The notes below the pieces were generated by a model that was not told the origin of the DNA, did no database searches, and worked only from the letters and a program-made list of their open reading frames with translations. A stretch of DNA of 56,865 bases from Candidatus Fermentibacterota bacterium. GTDB lineage: Bacteria > JAFGKV01. Location: assembly GCA_030620115.1 (NCBI GenBank), contig JAUXFG010000003.1, positions 1 through 56,865 on the forward strand, written 5' to 3'. The translations under genes and the position numbers were made by a program. Below, one piece after another: positions 25,612 to 34,304 of this stretch. Position 1 is the stretch's first letter. Each line of letters begins with the position of its first letter.

Positions 25612-25668
25612 CATTCAGGCATTCCCGCAATTCCCCTTCTCCTCCCCCCAGATTCTTCGGTCGCTCCG
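25612..25668 (-). repeat. dispersed repeat family 4, copy 1
   Basis: On the minus strand it reads CGGAGCGACCGAAGAATCTG, a G-rich stretch, then AATTGCGGGAATGCCTGAAT. It matches 53323-53382 on the plus strand in order and spacing. It lies in the divergent gap between nadD and the Smr gene, and part of it would otherwise be read as an N-terminal extension of nadD. The TCATTCTGAGG...GACCGAAGAATC word occurs in many environmental genomes (general knowledge). Confidence 0.7.
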
Positions 25669-25873
25669 TTCCCTCAGAATGACACACCATTCCCAAAATC
25701 CTCCCAATCTCCTCTCCCGATCTGTGTAATCTGTGGTTCCCGCATTCCTCTCCTCAATCCAGCAATCCCCAACATACCCGGTTCTCTGTGTGCACACAAG
25801 AGGCGGCCATTGCCCCCACTATGGACAGCGCTATCTTCTCGGCGAACTCAAGGGTTCTCGCAGGAGGACAGCC

Positions 25874-26200
25874 ATGACTATGCATCCCGGGGAGGATGAT
25901 CAGCTTCCCTATGGTCCTGATCCCGTTCCCCTCGATCTTGGCGACGAGCTCGACCTTCACGCTTTCAACCCCCGAGAGGTATCCGAACTGATCCCGGAAT
26001 ACCTGTCTGCCTGTCGGGAAGCGGGCATTCTCAATGTAAGAATCGTACATGGCAAGGGTAGAGGCACGCTGCGCAGAACCGTACATGCCATCTTGGACAA
26101 GCTGCCATGGGTGGAGCACTATTCCCTGGCGCCCGGGGACAGGGGCCATTGGGGGGCAACTCTGGTGAGACTCTATCCCTTATTGGAATCAAGTAGTTAA
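25874..26200 (+). CDS. Smr-domain protein
   Basis: The frame is open from 25733, but AGGAGG lies 7 nt before the ATG at 25874, giving 108 residues. The domain is complete: ELDLHAFNPREVSELIPEYL, the central NVRIVHGKGRGTLRRTVHAI with the HGKG-x-G signature, and GDRGHWGATLVRL at the end. Stand-alone Smr proteins bind or nick nucleic acids; several act in RNA quality control or recombination control. The gene is divergent from nadD and convergent with the AIM24 gene. Confidence 0.88.
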   Translation: MTMHPGEDDQLPYGPDPVPLDLGDELDLHAFNPREVSELIPEYLSACREAGILNVRIVHGKGRGTLRRTVHAILDKLPWVEHYSLAPGDRGHWGATLVRLYPLLESSS

Positions 26201-26240
26201 ACCCTATGACCTCCCATACACCCAACTCACGTTGGCCTGA

Positions 26241-27014
26241 TCAGTCGCTGTCTCCGCTCAACAGCCCTCCCAGGATTCCTCCGCCAAGCCCTGCCACTCC
26301 CTTGCGTTCGCCTTTGCGCCCCGTAAAGCGGGCTGCGGCAGCGATACGGTCCGCCAACCGCGAGAATGGAAGCGTCTGGAGGAAAACCTTACCAGGACCG
26401 GTGATTTTCGCCAGGAAGATACCCTCGCCTCCGAACATCGCATTCTTGAAGCCACCCATGAACTGGATATCATAGCTCACTGATTCTTGGAATGCCACGA
26501 GACATCCTGTGTCCACCCGGAGCGACTGTCCAGGTGATAGATCTCGTTCGAAAACCGTGCCCCCGGCATGCACAAAGGCCAATCCGTTCCCCTTCAACCG
26601 TTGGAGTATGAAACCTTCACCCCCAAAGAGACCTGCGCCGATCCGTTTCGTGAAGGCGACAGTGATTTCTATGCCTTTGGCGGAACAGAGGTAGGCATCC
26701 TTCTGGCACAGAAAGTTCCCGCCAAATTGCGCGAGATCGAGGGGGATGATCTTCCCTGGATACGGTGCCGCGAATGCGACGCTGCTTTTCCCTGTTCCCT
26801 TATGGGTGAAGGAAGTGATAAAGAAACTCTCGCCGACGATGGTGCGTTTGAGCCCCTTGAGCATTCCCCCACCAGTGGAAGTCGACATCTCGATGCCGTC
26901 ATCCATGTACAGCATGGCCCCAGCCTCGGCACGAACCGACTCGCCTGGATCGAGCTCTATGCTGACCATCTGCATATCGTCGCCATGAATGGTGTAGTCG
27001 ATTTCATCAATCAT
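26241..27014 (-). CDS. AIM24 / TIGR00266 family protein
   Basis: A protein of 257 residues made of glycine-rich beta strands (AEAGAMLYMDDGIEMSTST, GGEGFILQRLKGNGLAFVHA, FGGEGIFLAKITGPGKVFLQ), the hallmark of the AIM24 (DUF124) fold, with the expected Gly-rich end (GLGGGILGGLL). AAAGGAGGACATC precedes the ATG at 27014. The family is widespread; the molecular role is not established, although a membrane or stress link is proposed for some members. No partner is evident here. Confidence 0.88.
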   Translation of the reverse strand: MIDEIDYTIHGDDMQMVSIELDPGESVRAEAGAMLYMDDGIEMSTSTGGGMLKGLKRTIVGESFFITSFTHKGTGKSSVAFAAPYPGKIIPLDLAQFGGNFLCQKDAYLCSAKGIEITVAFTKRIGAGLFGGEGFILQRLKGNGLAFVHAGGTVFERDLSPGQSLRVDTGCLVAFQESVSYDIQFMGGFKNAMFGGEGIFLAKITGPGKVFLQTLPFSRLADRIAAAARFTGRKGERKGVAGLGGGILGGLLSGDSD

Positions 27015-27164
27015 GATGTCCTCCTTTTGTGGCCGTTTTCGGGTTCAGAGTTTCCCGCTGGAAGGGGGATCAAGGTTATCTTTCAGATCCCACGAATCAA
27101 CGGTTCGATTTCCGGTGAACCCTGAACCTATGAACCTTTCAACCCGTGAACGGTTACCTCCCCT

Positions 27165-28718
27165 TTATGACCATGGTCGTAAAGACAACGCGTTGGTGAA
27201 CCGTTCGAGATTTGCTTCGCCCTGCAGAGAGATCCGCCTCGTTCGTTCGCGGCAGCTCTCCACCTTTTCTTCTTGGAGTGTCAGACCGGCTCCAAGAAGC
27301 GCAAGGTTGCCGGCATCGAGACATCGCTCACTGTCTATGCGAGGAATCATCCCAATACGTTGGGCATTCTCGATGTCAATTCCCCCACCGAATGCTCCCG
27401 CCACCAGAATCGCATTGAGATCCTCGCTTCCAATCCTTGCTGCCTCGAGAACAGTACGTATGCCCAATTCCACGGCGCCCTTCGCCTTCTGGAGCTCCCG
27501 GATATCCCCTTGCGTGAGGCGGACCCGAGCGTCGGGATCGAGGGGAACAAATCGTTGGCTCCTGCTTTCGTTTAGTCGCCCCGATTCATCCACCTCGCCC
27601 TTATCGAGAAGAACTGCCAGGAAGTCAATGGCTCCGCTGCCGCAGATTCCGAACAATTCATCCCCGGCGGCGAGCCGCCAGGAATAACGCCCACGTTCCA
27701 TGGAGACCCTTATCACCGCTCCAGGGCCAGCCTCCATACCACAACTGAGACCCCGGCCCTCGAACGCGGGTCCTGCCGGCGCGGAAGCGTAATAGGCGCA
27801 TCCATTGCTCCAAAGCACCACTTCGCAGTTGGTGCCAAGATCAACAAGGAGCCAGGTCTTCTCTGGCATTCGATCAAGAAGCAGGAGTAGTGACGCCAGA
27901 GCATCGGATCCCACGAATCCACCCAATGGGGGCGTCAATACCGCACAATGACTGCAACAGGAGGGTTGGATCTCGGGCAATCCGACATAATGCCGCGCCT
28001 TTGCCGAGGGTTCGAAAGGAAGTTGCGCCATTGAGGATACATCGAGGCCGGCAACCAAGTGGTGCATCACCGTGTTGCCGACCACAGCGATCCACTCCGC
28101 GCTCTCGGCCCGGGCAGCCTCCACCGCCAGATCCACAATACGGCTCATGGAATCCAAGGCCAACTCCTTGAGAGACTGGCCTGAACCAAAAGAAAGCACC
28201 GCTGATATCCGGCTCAATACATCCAAACCAAACCTGGCCTGGGGGTTTGGTCCGCGCACAACCGGGCCCGGTTTCCCGAACTCGTCGAATACCGTCACCA
28301 TGATGGTGCTAGTGCCGAGGTCGATGCCTATGCCGGGCCCCGGTCGTCCAGGCCAGAAAAAGGGATTCATTACCTCCTCGGGTGGAAGCACTGTGCTATG
28401 CAGCATGAGGCGCTCATCAAACGCCATGGCATACGAACCGGGCGGCATGGTGCAGGCCAGACGAATACCCGCGGCAAGTTCCTGTGCAGAGAGAAATTTC
28501 CTGTCGACTGACGAAGGCGGGGGAAATTCAGGGCCCACCACACGGACCAAGCACATGCCGCACATGCCCGTTCCATTGCACCATCCGTGCAGCTTCAGCC
28601 CGGCACGTTCCAGTGCGGCTCGGGGGTCTTCTTCCTGGCCTATCGTGACGTGCCTAACGCCAAACTTCAACGCCGAAGTGGAGAGATCAGAGGCTGGATG
28701 CGTGTTCTTCGTTCCCAT
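27165..28718 (-). CDS. RACo-like ASKHA protein with N-terminal 2Fe-2S ferredoxin domain (DUF4445)
   Basis: From ATG 28718 the protein has 517 residues. A ferredoxin-like domain shows C-x5-C-x2-C (WCNGTGMCGMC) and a later Cys in RLACTMPPG. The rest is the DUF4445/RACo ASKHA fold: GIGIDLGTSTIMVTVFDE, VVGNTVMHHLVAGLD, WLLVDLGTNCEVVLW and ILVAGAFGGGIDIENAQRIG. RACo proteins use ATP and a low-potential electron to reactivate corrinoid proteins of methyltransferase systems. No corrinoid protein or methyltransferase partner is in the window. A longer frame (to 28862) runs back through a tandem repeat and is unlikely to be translated. No clear Shine-Dalgarno is seen at 28718 because the repeat lies directly upstream. 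Confidence 0.87.
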   Translation of the reverse strand: MGTKNTHPASDLSTSALKFGVRHVTIGQEEDPRAALERAGLKLHGWCNGTGMCGMCLVRVVGPEFPPPSSVDRKFLSAQELAAGIRLACTMPPGSYAMAFDERLMLHSTVLPPEEVMNPFFWPGRPGPGIGIDLGTSTIMVTVFDEFGKPGPVVRGPNPQARFGLDVLSRISAVLSFGSGQSLKELALDSMSRIVDLAVEAARAESAEWIAVVGNTVMHHLVAGLDVSSMAQLPFEPSAKARHYVGLPEIQPSCCSHCAVLTPPLGGFVGSDALASLLLLLDRMPEKTWLLVDLGTNCEVVLWSNGCAYYASAPAGPAFEGRGLSCGMEAGPGAVIRVSMERGRYSWRLAAGDELFGICGSGAIDFLAVLLDKGEVDESGRLNESRSQRFVPLDPDARVRLTQGDIRELQKAKGAVELGIRTVLEAARIGSEDLNAILVAGAFGGGIDIENAQRIGMIPRIDSERCLDAGNLALLGAGLTLQEEKVESCRERTRRISLQGEANLERFTNALSLRPWS

Positions 28719-28719
28719 G

Positions 28720-28768
28720 GTTCGATGTTCGATGTTGAATGTTCGATGTTGAATGTTCGATGTTGAAC
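28720..28768. repeat. 14-bp tandem repeat, 3.5 copies
   Basis: The unit GTTCGATGTTGAAT occurs at 28727-28740, 28741-28754 and (last base changed) 28755-28768, preceded by a half unit GTTCGAT. On the minus strand it lies immediately upstream of the RACo-like start codon, where a promoter or ribosome binding site would be expected. A related arrangement of the same words appears at 36065-36120. Confidence 0.95.
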
Positions 28769-28893
28769 GTTTCCGCCCGCTGGTGGAACGATCCTGGGAG
28801 AAAACCTCTGCCTGAATGATCCCACCGGCTGACAGGCGGCCCCAATAACCCACATTTCTCACTCCCGCGACGAAAGCCGGTGAGAAGTGCGGC

Positions 28894-29580
28894 CTACATC
28901 TCTCTCCGAGGTTGGAGGCTGAGCATGATGAGCGTCCTCAAGATATCGGGCCAGACGGTGACAAGATTGAGCTTCGATGCGCCCCCCCGCCGTTCGTATT
29001 CATGACATCCGATTTCGCCAACCCTGCATCCATGGATGAGACATCGCATGACCATCTCTTGTTCGATGGCGAATCCCTTCTCCTTGAGACCCAGGCGCCT
29101 GGCGACGTCGGTCCTGATGGCCCGGAATCCATTCTGGCAATCGGTCAATCGTATACCCCACCGGTAGTTGATGGCGATCAAGATCATGTGCGAACCCATC
29201 ATGCGGACGAACCTGCCAAAACTCCCTGACCACTCGTCGCTGCCGCCTCTTATGCGCGAGCCGATGACCAGGTCAAGGTCCCGGTCTTGCAGTGCGGCAA
29301 CCAAGCGTGGTATGTCCCCGGGGTCGTGCGATCCATCGGCATCCATGAACACCATGGTATCTTCGCCCGCTTCCTCGATGGCAAGGCGCAAGCCTGCGCC
29401 CTTACCATCCCCCGAGTCCACAAGCACCCGGGCGCCGAAGGCGGTGGCGATCTCTTTGGAACCATCGCTGGATCCACCATCAACAACTATGGTCTCATCC
29501 GCATATGACATGGAAGACTCGAGCACTGCCTGAAGAGTTGCTGCCTCATTCTTGGTGGGAATGACAAGGGTTACACCCAT
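28894..29580 (-). CDS. GT2 glycosyltransferase, dolichol-phosphate mannosyltransferase type
   Basis: A protein of 228 residues. VTLVIPTKNEAATLQAVLES and IVVDGGSSDGS form the nucleotide site, VFMDADGSHDPGDIPRLVAA has the D-x-D metal motif, and IGSRIRGGSDEWSGSFGRFV plus LTDCQNGFRAIR match Dpm1-like enzymes that charge a polyprenyl phosphate with a sugar. There are no C-terminal membrane helices, so it resembles the soluble Dpm1 type. AGGA lies 8 nt before the ATG at 29580. It is 17 bp downstream of the YihY gene and probably the last gene of that operon. Confidence 0.9.
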   Translation of the reverse strand: MGVTLVIPTKNEAATLQAVLESSMSYADETIVVDGGSSDGSKEIATAFGARVLVDSGDGKGAGLRLAIEEAGEDTMVFMDADGSHDPGDIPRLVAALQDRDLDLVIGSRIRGGSDEWSGSFGRFVRMMGSHMILIAINYRWGIRLTDCQNGFRAIRTDVARRLGLKEKGFAIEQEMVMRCLIHGCRVGEIGCHEYERRGGASKLNLVTVWPDILRTLIMLSLQPRREM

Positions 29581-29597
29581 GGAATCAATCCTGCGTA

Positions 29598-31025
29598 TCA
29601 GCCTGTAGTGGTATGAGGGGGTTCATCGCCCGATGAAGAGACAAGCTGGGCGATACCCATCGCAAGCGTCGTGTTTCCGCCTGCGTCAAGCGCACCGAGT
29701 CGTATTCTCTCCACCATGGCACAAAGCCAGTCATGTTCCCGCGAGGAGGCCGTATCCAGCCATTCCGCGTCTGCCTCCCTCATGACCTCAATGACATCCA
29801 GCAGCCGAACGGCACTGGGATCCTTCGCGGGCTGATATGCGTGATACCCCGGATCAGGGCTTACCACCGCCAACAGATTTCCCGCCACCAGCTTGCTCAT
29901 CACTTCATGCGCCACACGTTCGGGTACAGCCAATTCTCTGGCGAATTCTTCAGTGGTGGCAGGGCGCTTCCCGTTCAAGAACCGTTGTCCCGTGATGATC
30001 ATCAGGTGAAGCGCAATGAACTCCATGGCGGCCTGATTCACGCGGCGCAGCACCTTTTCCTGCCGGTATTCCCGGATATGCTGTACCGTATAGGACACCT
30101 GGGCGCCAAGGAGAAAGATCAGCCACGTGAAGTAGATACCAACGAGGACTACGGGGATGAGACCAATGCTCCCATAGATGGTGCTGTAGGTCACTACACG
30201 CCTGAAGTAGAGGGTCGAGAGCATACCATTCAAACACCAAAGCGAACCACCTACAAGACCGCCGGCAAATGCTGCACGAACTTTCACGTGTGTGTTCGGA
30301 AGGAGGAGATAGAGGAGCCCGAAGAAGAGAGAAAGGACCACGAGATTGCTCGTGGCCTTGGGGACAATCCTCAATATAGGAAGCGCGCTCAATTGATCCA
30401 AGCTCCAGGAAGCTGAGGCACTGATGCTGAACAGCATAACCAACGGCCCCAAGGTGATAGCCGTCCAGTAGTACACAAGTCGGCGGAGACGTCCCCGGCC
30501 ACGCTCCACGCCCCAGATATCGTTCACCGCATTCTCGATGGTCTCGATGAGCCGGACGCCAACAAAAAGGAGGATGAGCATACCAACGGCCCCTAATGCC
30601 CTAAAATTGATATTCTCGATGAAGTCGGTGATACCCGTGATGATCTTGTCCCGGGCCGCTCTGCTCTTGACCGGCGGTGCTTCCGGCACGGGTGGCAGGG
30701 CGGTGGCACTGTCAGAAAGTACCTCCGCCGGCACCCAATCGATCATGGGGAGGACCGCAGTGATCAATCGGTCCAGTGCCCGGGGAATTTCTTCCTCACT
30801 CGCATCTTTGAGGAAATTCTTGGATACGGCTATGGAAACCGCGAGGAGAGGAATAATGGCAAGGACCGTTGCGTAGCTTAGTGCAGCCGCCCTGGTGGTA
30901 CACCGTGTGTCTTCGAAATCCCGATAGAGTTGTGCCATGAACTCGCCAAATGTTCTAAGCACATGCCAGAGAACCTTCAATATCTTCATACTGCCAAAGA
31001 GAATTTGCCTGAGTAGCGTATTCAT
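29598..31025 (-). CDS. YihY/BrkB family membrane protein with C-terminal winged-helix-like domain
   Basis: A protein of 475 residues. Residues 30-330 carry the six-helix YihY/UPF0761 core (TRAAALSYATVLAIIPLLAV, LLFVGVRLIETIENAVNDIW, the PNTHVKVRAAFAGGLVGG loop, LIPVVLVGIYFTWLIFLLGA). Residues about 335-440 look like a winged helix (RPATTEEFARELAVPERVAH, EVMSKLVAGNLLAVVSPD). The family was once called RNase BN in error; the function is unknown, with an envelope or transport role often suggested. The start overlaps the stop of the GGDEF gene (ATGA, 31022-31025). Confidence 0.88.
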   Translation of the reverse strand: MNTLLRQILFGSMKILKVLWHVLRTFGEFMAQLYRDFEDTRCTTRAAALSYATVLAIIPLLAVSIAVSKNFLKDASEEEIPRALDRLITAVLPMIDWVPAEVLSDSATALPPVPEAPPVKSRAARDKIITGITDFIENINFRALGAVGMLILLFVGVRLIETIENAVNDIWGVERGRGRLRRLVYYWTAITLGPLVMLFSISASASWSLDQLSALPILRIVPKATSNLVVLSLFFGLLYLLLPNTHVKVRAAFAGGLVGGSLWCLNGMLSTLYFRRVVTYSTIYGSIGLIPVVLVGIYFTWLIFLLGAQVSYTVQHIREYRQEKVLRRVNQAAMEFIALHLMIITGQRFLNGKRPATTEEFARELAVPERVAHEVMSKLVAGNLLAVVSPDPGYHAYQPAKDPSAVRLLDVIEVMREADAEWLDTASSREHDWLCAMVERIRLGALDAGGNTTLAMGIAQLVSSSGDEPPHTTTG

Positions 31026-33901
31026 GAAACCACCAATGAGACGCGATTTCGCCCGGATTCTTTGGCACAGTACAACGCCCTGTCGGCGTCAGCTAATAAT
31101 TCCTGCCAGGAATTGTGCACTCTGGGGTCAAGGCCGGCCACACCAACACTCACCGTGAATGATATGGTCTCCCCGCCTGGGTCCGCAAAGGGAGTCGATT
31201 CTACGCGGTCACGAAGTTTTTCCGCCACGAGAAGGCCGTTATTCTCCCCGGCGCCATAGAGTACATACATGAACTCATCACCACCGCTTCTGCACACGAG
31301 ATCGGATCTCCGCCGCAAACGACGAAGTATTTCGGCAAAATGCTTGAGGGCGGCATCACCGACAGCATGCCCCCACGTATCATTCAGTACCTTGAACTTG
31401 TCAATATCAATTGCCAGGGCAGTCATCGGGATGCCGCTCCTTTGTGCTCGTGCCACCACACCATCTACCTCGGCGTTGAAGCCTCTACGGTTGGGAAGCC
31501 CCGTCAATTCGTCGGTGAGGGATAGCTCTCTCACCTGGTCCAGAGCCTCTTCCAACTGGGTAGTCCGCGTTCGCACCAACCCCTCCAGCTCGATCCTTTT
31601 CCGCTCGAGCTGGCGCGTCCTAAGTTTTACGACCGCGGTGACAAGGCCAAAGGTAAGTAGGGTCACACCCACAAGAAACGGCGCTCTCAACCAGTATGGG
31701 GACCCAACATGCAGTACCACTGCTGCAGCCGGTCCCCAGGCTGACAGGTTGTTCCGCGCCGCTATCTCGAAACAATGGGTCCCACGTGGGAGATAAGAGT
31801 ACCGGATGTCATCCGTACGATGGGTCGTAATCCACGTATCGTCCACTTCGCTTAGGCGGTACTGGAACATCGCCTGATCGGGCCAGAGAAGTGATTGCTC
31901 TTCATATCGGATTCTGAGCACGTGATGTCCGTGGGGCAGAAGTCTGCCAGGTTTCCATAGGTCGCCATCCAGAGAAATCTGTTCGATCCGGATCTCCGGC
32001 CCGTCGACAAAGGCCCCCAATTGCCGCGTATCGATCCTGCTCACGCACCCAAAGAATCCACACCAAAGCCCTCCATCCTCGTCTAATACGAATGCGCGTG
32101 AGGTCGTGATCTCTTCACCTGCAAGGCCGACACGGTTGTCCAACATGGGGCCAAACGCGTCGCGCTCCAAATCAAGACATTGTACTCCATTGTCAGTACC
32201 GATCCAAAGATGGTTACCGTCCAAAACGAGGCCGGTCACCATCTCGTCTCCCAATCCATCGGGTTTCTTCCACGTCCGAACACGTTTCTTTTGATCAACG
32301 AGACAAAGGCCCGCCTCGGTGCCTATCCAGAGGCCCCGCTCTTCATCCACCAGAACCGTATTGATTCCCTGCGATGGTAACTGGTCGTTGAATTCAGACT
32401 GCCAGAGCGTATCGCCGTTGCTTGTCCATAAACCGAGCCCGGATGTGCCGACATGGACACGATCCCCGTCAGCCACCAGTGCATATACAGAGGCTTCCGG
32501 CATACCGGGAATCTCCGACCATACCCCATGGGCATACCGCACCACTCCAGTGGTTGTTCCAATGAGCGCTGAGTCTTTGTCTCGCACCAAGAGGCGTACA
32601 AGATAAAGGTCGCTCAGCGATGATTCATCGTGAAGAGGCTCCAGCTTCCCCTCGGCAGTGATCCTGAACATGCCGCCGTCACCAATCACGATGATGTCGT
32701 TCCCCATCCGCCCGATATCCCAAATCTCGCCCAGTCTGACATCATCACGATTCAGGGGGATCTCATCCAGTGCTCCGGTTGTCCTCCTGTGGAGCAAAAC
32801 ACTCCGATCAGTGGTTATGAAGACGCTGTCGCGCCCTTCGAGGTGCATGGCAAGAGGAGAAATAAGATTCTCATGTTTCAGATTCTCAACACTTGTGATG
32901 GAGACCTGCAGGAGACCCTCGCCTCCTGTTCCGATCCAAATTGATCCCGCTTGGTCAATCAGGAGACTAGTCATGGTTCGCTCCGTCACACCCACTGCAT
33001 AGGAAACCCATGATCCATCGTTGGCGAAATGCCAGAGTTTTCTACGTCCGATGCCCCAGAGTTCCCCATCCGGTGCACATGCAAGGTTCGTGAGGGATTC
33101 GATGCGCGGCGGCTCTCCCGGTTCGATAACAATTGTCGTGTCCCCCTGAGTCCTCATTACCCTCCCCCCGAGGAGATAGACGACTTCATCTTGAGGGAAA
33201 GGGCATATCGCGTAAATGAAGTTATGCTCTTCCTTCGCGGGACCCACATGGATTCTCTCGCCTGTGGAGCGATTCACACGCCAGAGACCTGAAAGCCGGG
33301 TTCCTACATACAAGACGCTGTCGCCAAGACTAGACATGACCAGCAATGCTTCATCCGGTGGAAAGGCAGGCATCACAGGAAGCTCAGCCACAGAATCCTC
33401 TCTACAGACGAATAGATTGTCCCATGTGCAGACAAGAACCTCTCCAGGCGCTCCCAATGCCAGGTTTCTGATGTCCATGCCCGCCATATTGATTTCTGAT
33501 TCGAGATGGTGAAAACCCACACTGTCACGAAAGGCGAGCCCACCATCAGTACCCAGCCAAAGGCGGCCCTTCTCATCCATGACCATAGCCATGATCGTGC
33601 TGCTGGGGAGCCCGTCAGCGGGACCGTATGTCCTTATCCTGCCGGCGGAAACGAGACTCAGCCCGGAAGGAGTTCCGACCCAGAGACCCTGGGAATGATC
33701 AGCGCACATGCAGAGCACCTCACGCGAGGCGAGGCCTTGGGCGGACAAGTATCGTCTCACGGGAAGCTCCATGGCCCAAGAGCATGCAGGCATGCCGAAG
33801 AAACTCTGGAGCAGAAGCACAACCAGAATCAGTCCTTTTTGTGCGGCTCGATAGATGATTTCGCGTTGCTCACTCAAGAATCGTGCTCCGCATTTGCTCA
33901 T
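31022..33901 (-). CDS. two-component-propeller sensor diguanylate cyclase (Reg_prop, Y_Y_Y, GGDEF)
   Basis: The frame is open to a TTG at 33943 (973 residues); ATG 33901 gives 959. A signal peptide (GLILVVLLLQSFFGMPA) is followed by about 650 residues of beta-propeller repeats with the G-x-L-W-I-G-T motif (QGLWVGTPSGLSLV, GRLWLGTDGGLAF, GSIWIGTGGEGLLQV, HLWIGTDNGVQCL), a Y_Y_Y domain (FQYRLSEVDDTWITT), a membrane helix (LVGVTLLTFGLVTAVVK) and a GGDEF domain. That domain has DELTGLPNRRGF, RSGGDEF and an inhibitory-site R-x-x-D (RRSD) five residues upstream. It should make cyclic-di-GMP in response to a periplasmic signal, with product inhibition. It is coupled to YihY and divergent from the Wzz gene. 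Confidence 0.93.
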   Translation of the reverse strand: MSKCGARFLSEQREIIYRAAQKGLILVVLLLQSFFGMPACSWAMELPVRRYLSAQGLASREVLCMCADHSQGLWVGTPSGLSLVSAGRIRTYGPADGLPSSTIMAMVMDEKGRLWLGTDGGLAFRDSVGFHHLESEINMAGMDIRNLALGAPGEVLVCTWDNLFVCREDSVAELPVMPAFPPDEALLVMSSLGDSVLYVGTRLSGLWRVNRSTGERIHVGPAKEEHNFIYAICPFPQDEVVYLLGGRVMRTQGDTTIVIEPGEPPRIESLTNLACAPDGELWGIGRRKLWHFANDGSWVSYAVGVTERTMTSLLIDQAGSIWIGTGGEGLLQVSITSVENLKHENLISPLAMHLEGRDSVFITTDRSVLLHRRTTGALDEIPLNRDDVRLGEIWDIGRMGNDIIVIGDGGMFRITAEGKLEPLHDESSLSDLYLVRLLVRDKDSALIGTTTGVVRYAHGVWSEIPGMPEASVYALVADGDRVHVGTSGLGLWTSNGDTLWQSEFNDQLPSQGINTVLVDEERGLWIGTEAGLCLVDQKKRVRTWKKPDGLGDEMVTGLVLDGNHLWIGTDNGVQCLDLERDAFGPMLDNRVGLAGEEITTSRAFVLDEDGGLWCGFFGCVSRIDTRQLGAFVDGPEIRIEQISLDGDLWKPGRLLPHGHHVLRIRYEEQSLLWPDQAMFQYRLSEVDDTWITTHRTDDIRYSYLPRGTHCFEIAARNNLSAWGPAAAVVLHVGSPYWLRAPFLVGVTLLTFGLVTAVVKLRTRQLERKRIELEGLVRTRTTQLEEALDQVRELSLTDELTGLPNRRGFNAEVDGVVARAQRSGIPMTALAIDIDKFKVLNDTWGHAVGDAALKHFAEILRRLRRRSDLVCRSGGDEFMYVLYGAGENNGLLVAEKLRDRVESTPFADPGGETISFTVSVGVAGLDPRVHNSWQELLADADRALYCAKESGRNRVSLVVS

Positions 33902-33973
33902 ATCCGTGATCTGAGCAAAAGGTGGATGGATGGGGTCGGGCAAAAAAACAGCCTATATTCGGGAAAGCTGTCC

Positions 33974-34193
33974 AGCAAAGCTGCGCCTCAAACCGACGAG
34001 TGATGATGCCGTAGCGCATTGATTGAGGCGCAGCGATACTGGTCACTGGATACTGGATGGAACCCGGAGTCGTTGCGTTCTTCTTCCAGCATCCAGCATC
34101 CAGACACCAGCATCGCCTCGCAGCCAACCCACATATGTCGTTGCAAAACTTGACCCGTTTGTGAAGTTTCCAACCAATTGAAAACGACTAGTG
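33974..34193 (+). repeat. dispersed repeat family 1, copy B (about 220 bp)
   Basis: The most complete copy of family 1, about 85-90 percent identical by eye to 668-873 and slightly longer because of an extra CCAGCATCCAGCATCCAGACA block. The inner inverted pair GCTGCGCCTCAA / TTGATTGAGGCGCAGC is kept. It fills the divergent intergenic region between the GGDEF and Wzz genes, so promoters for both operons must lie in or beside it. Confidence 0.88.
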
Positions 34194-34304
34194 TCGCTCG
34201 ATTGCTCTCGATTCCTATTGACGTTTAGACTCCGGCATCTCACTTTCAGCCATTCGATTTGCCCGTGTTCGTGTCGAGTTATCCGACCAAGGAGGTCCAA
34301 GCCC

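Noticed and set aside
28667-28862. N-terminal extension of the RACo-like protein through the tandem repeat
   Set aside because: The extra 48 codons encode the translated tandem repeat (HRTFNIEHRT) and unrelated sequence; homologues begin near the ferredoxin domain.
29598-31025. Ribonuclease BN annotation for the YihY-family gene
   Set aside because: The old RNase BN label for this family was an error; the sequence is a polytopic membrane protein without nuclease motifs.
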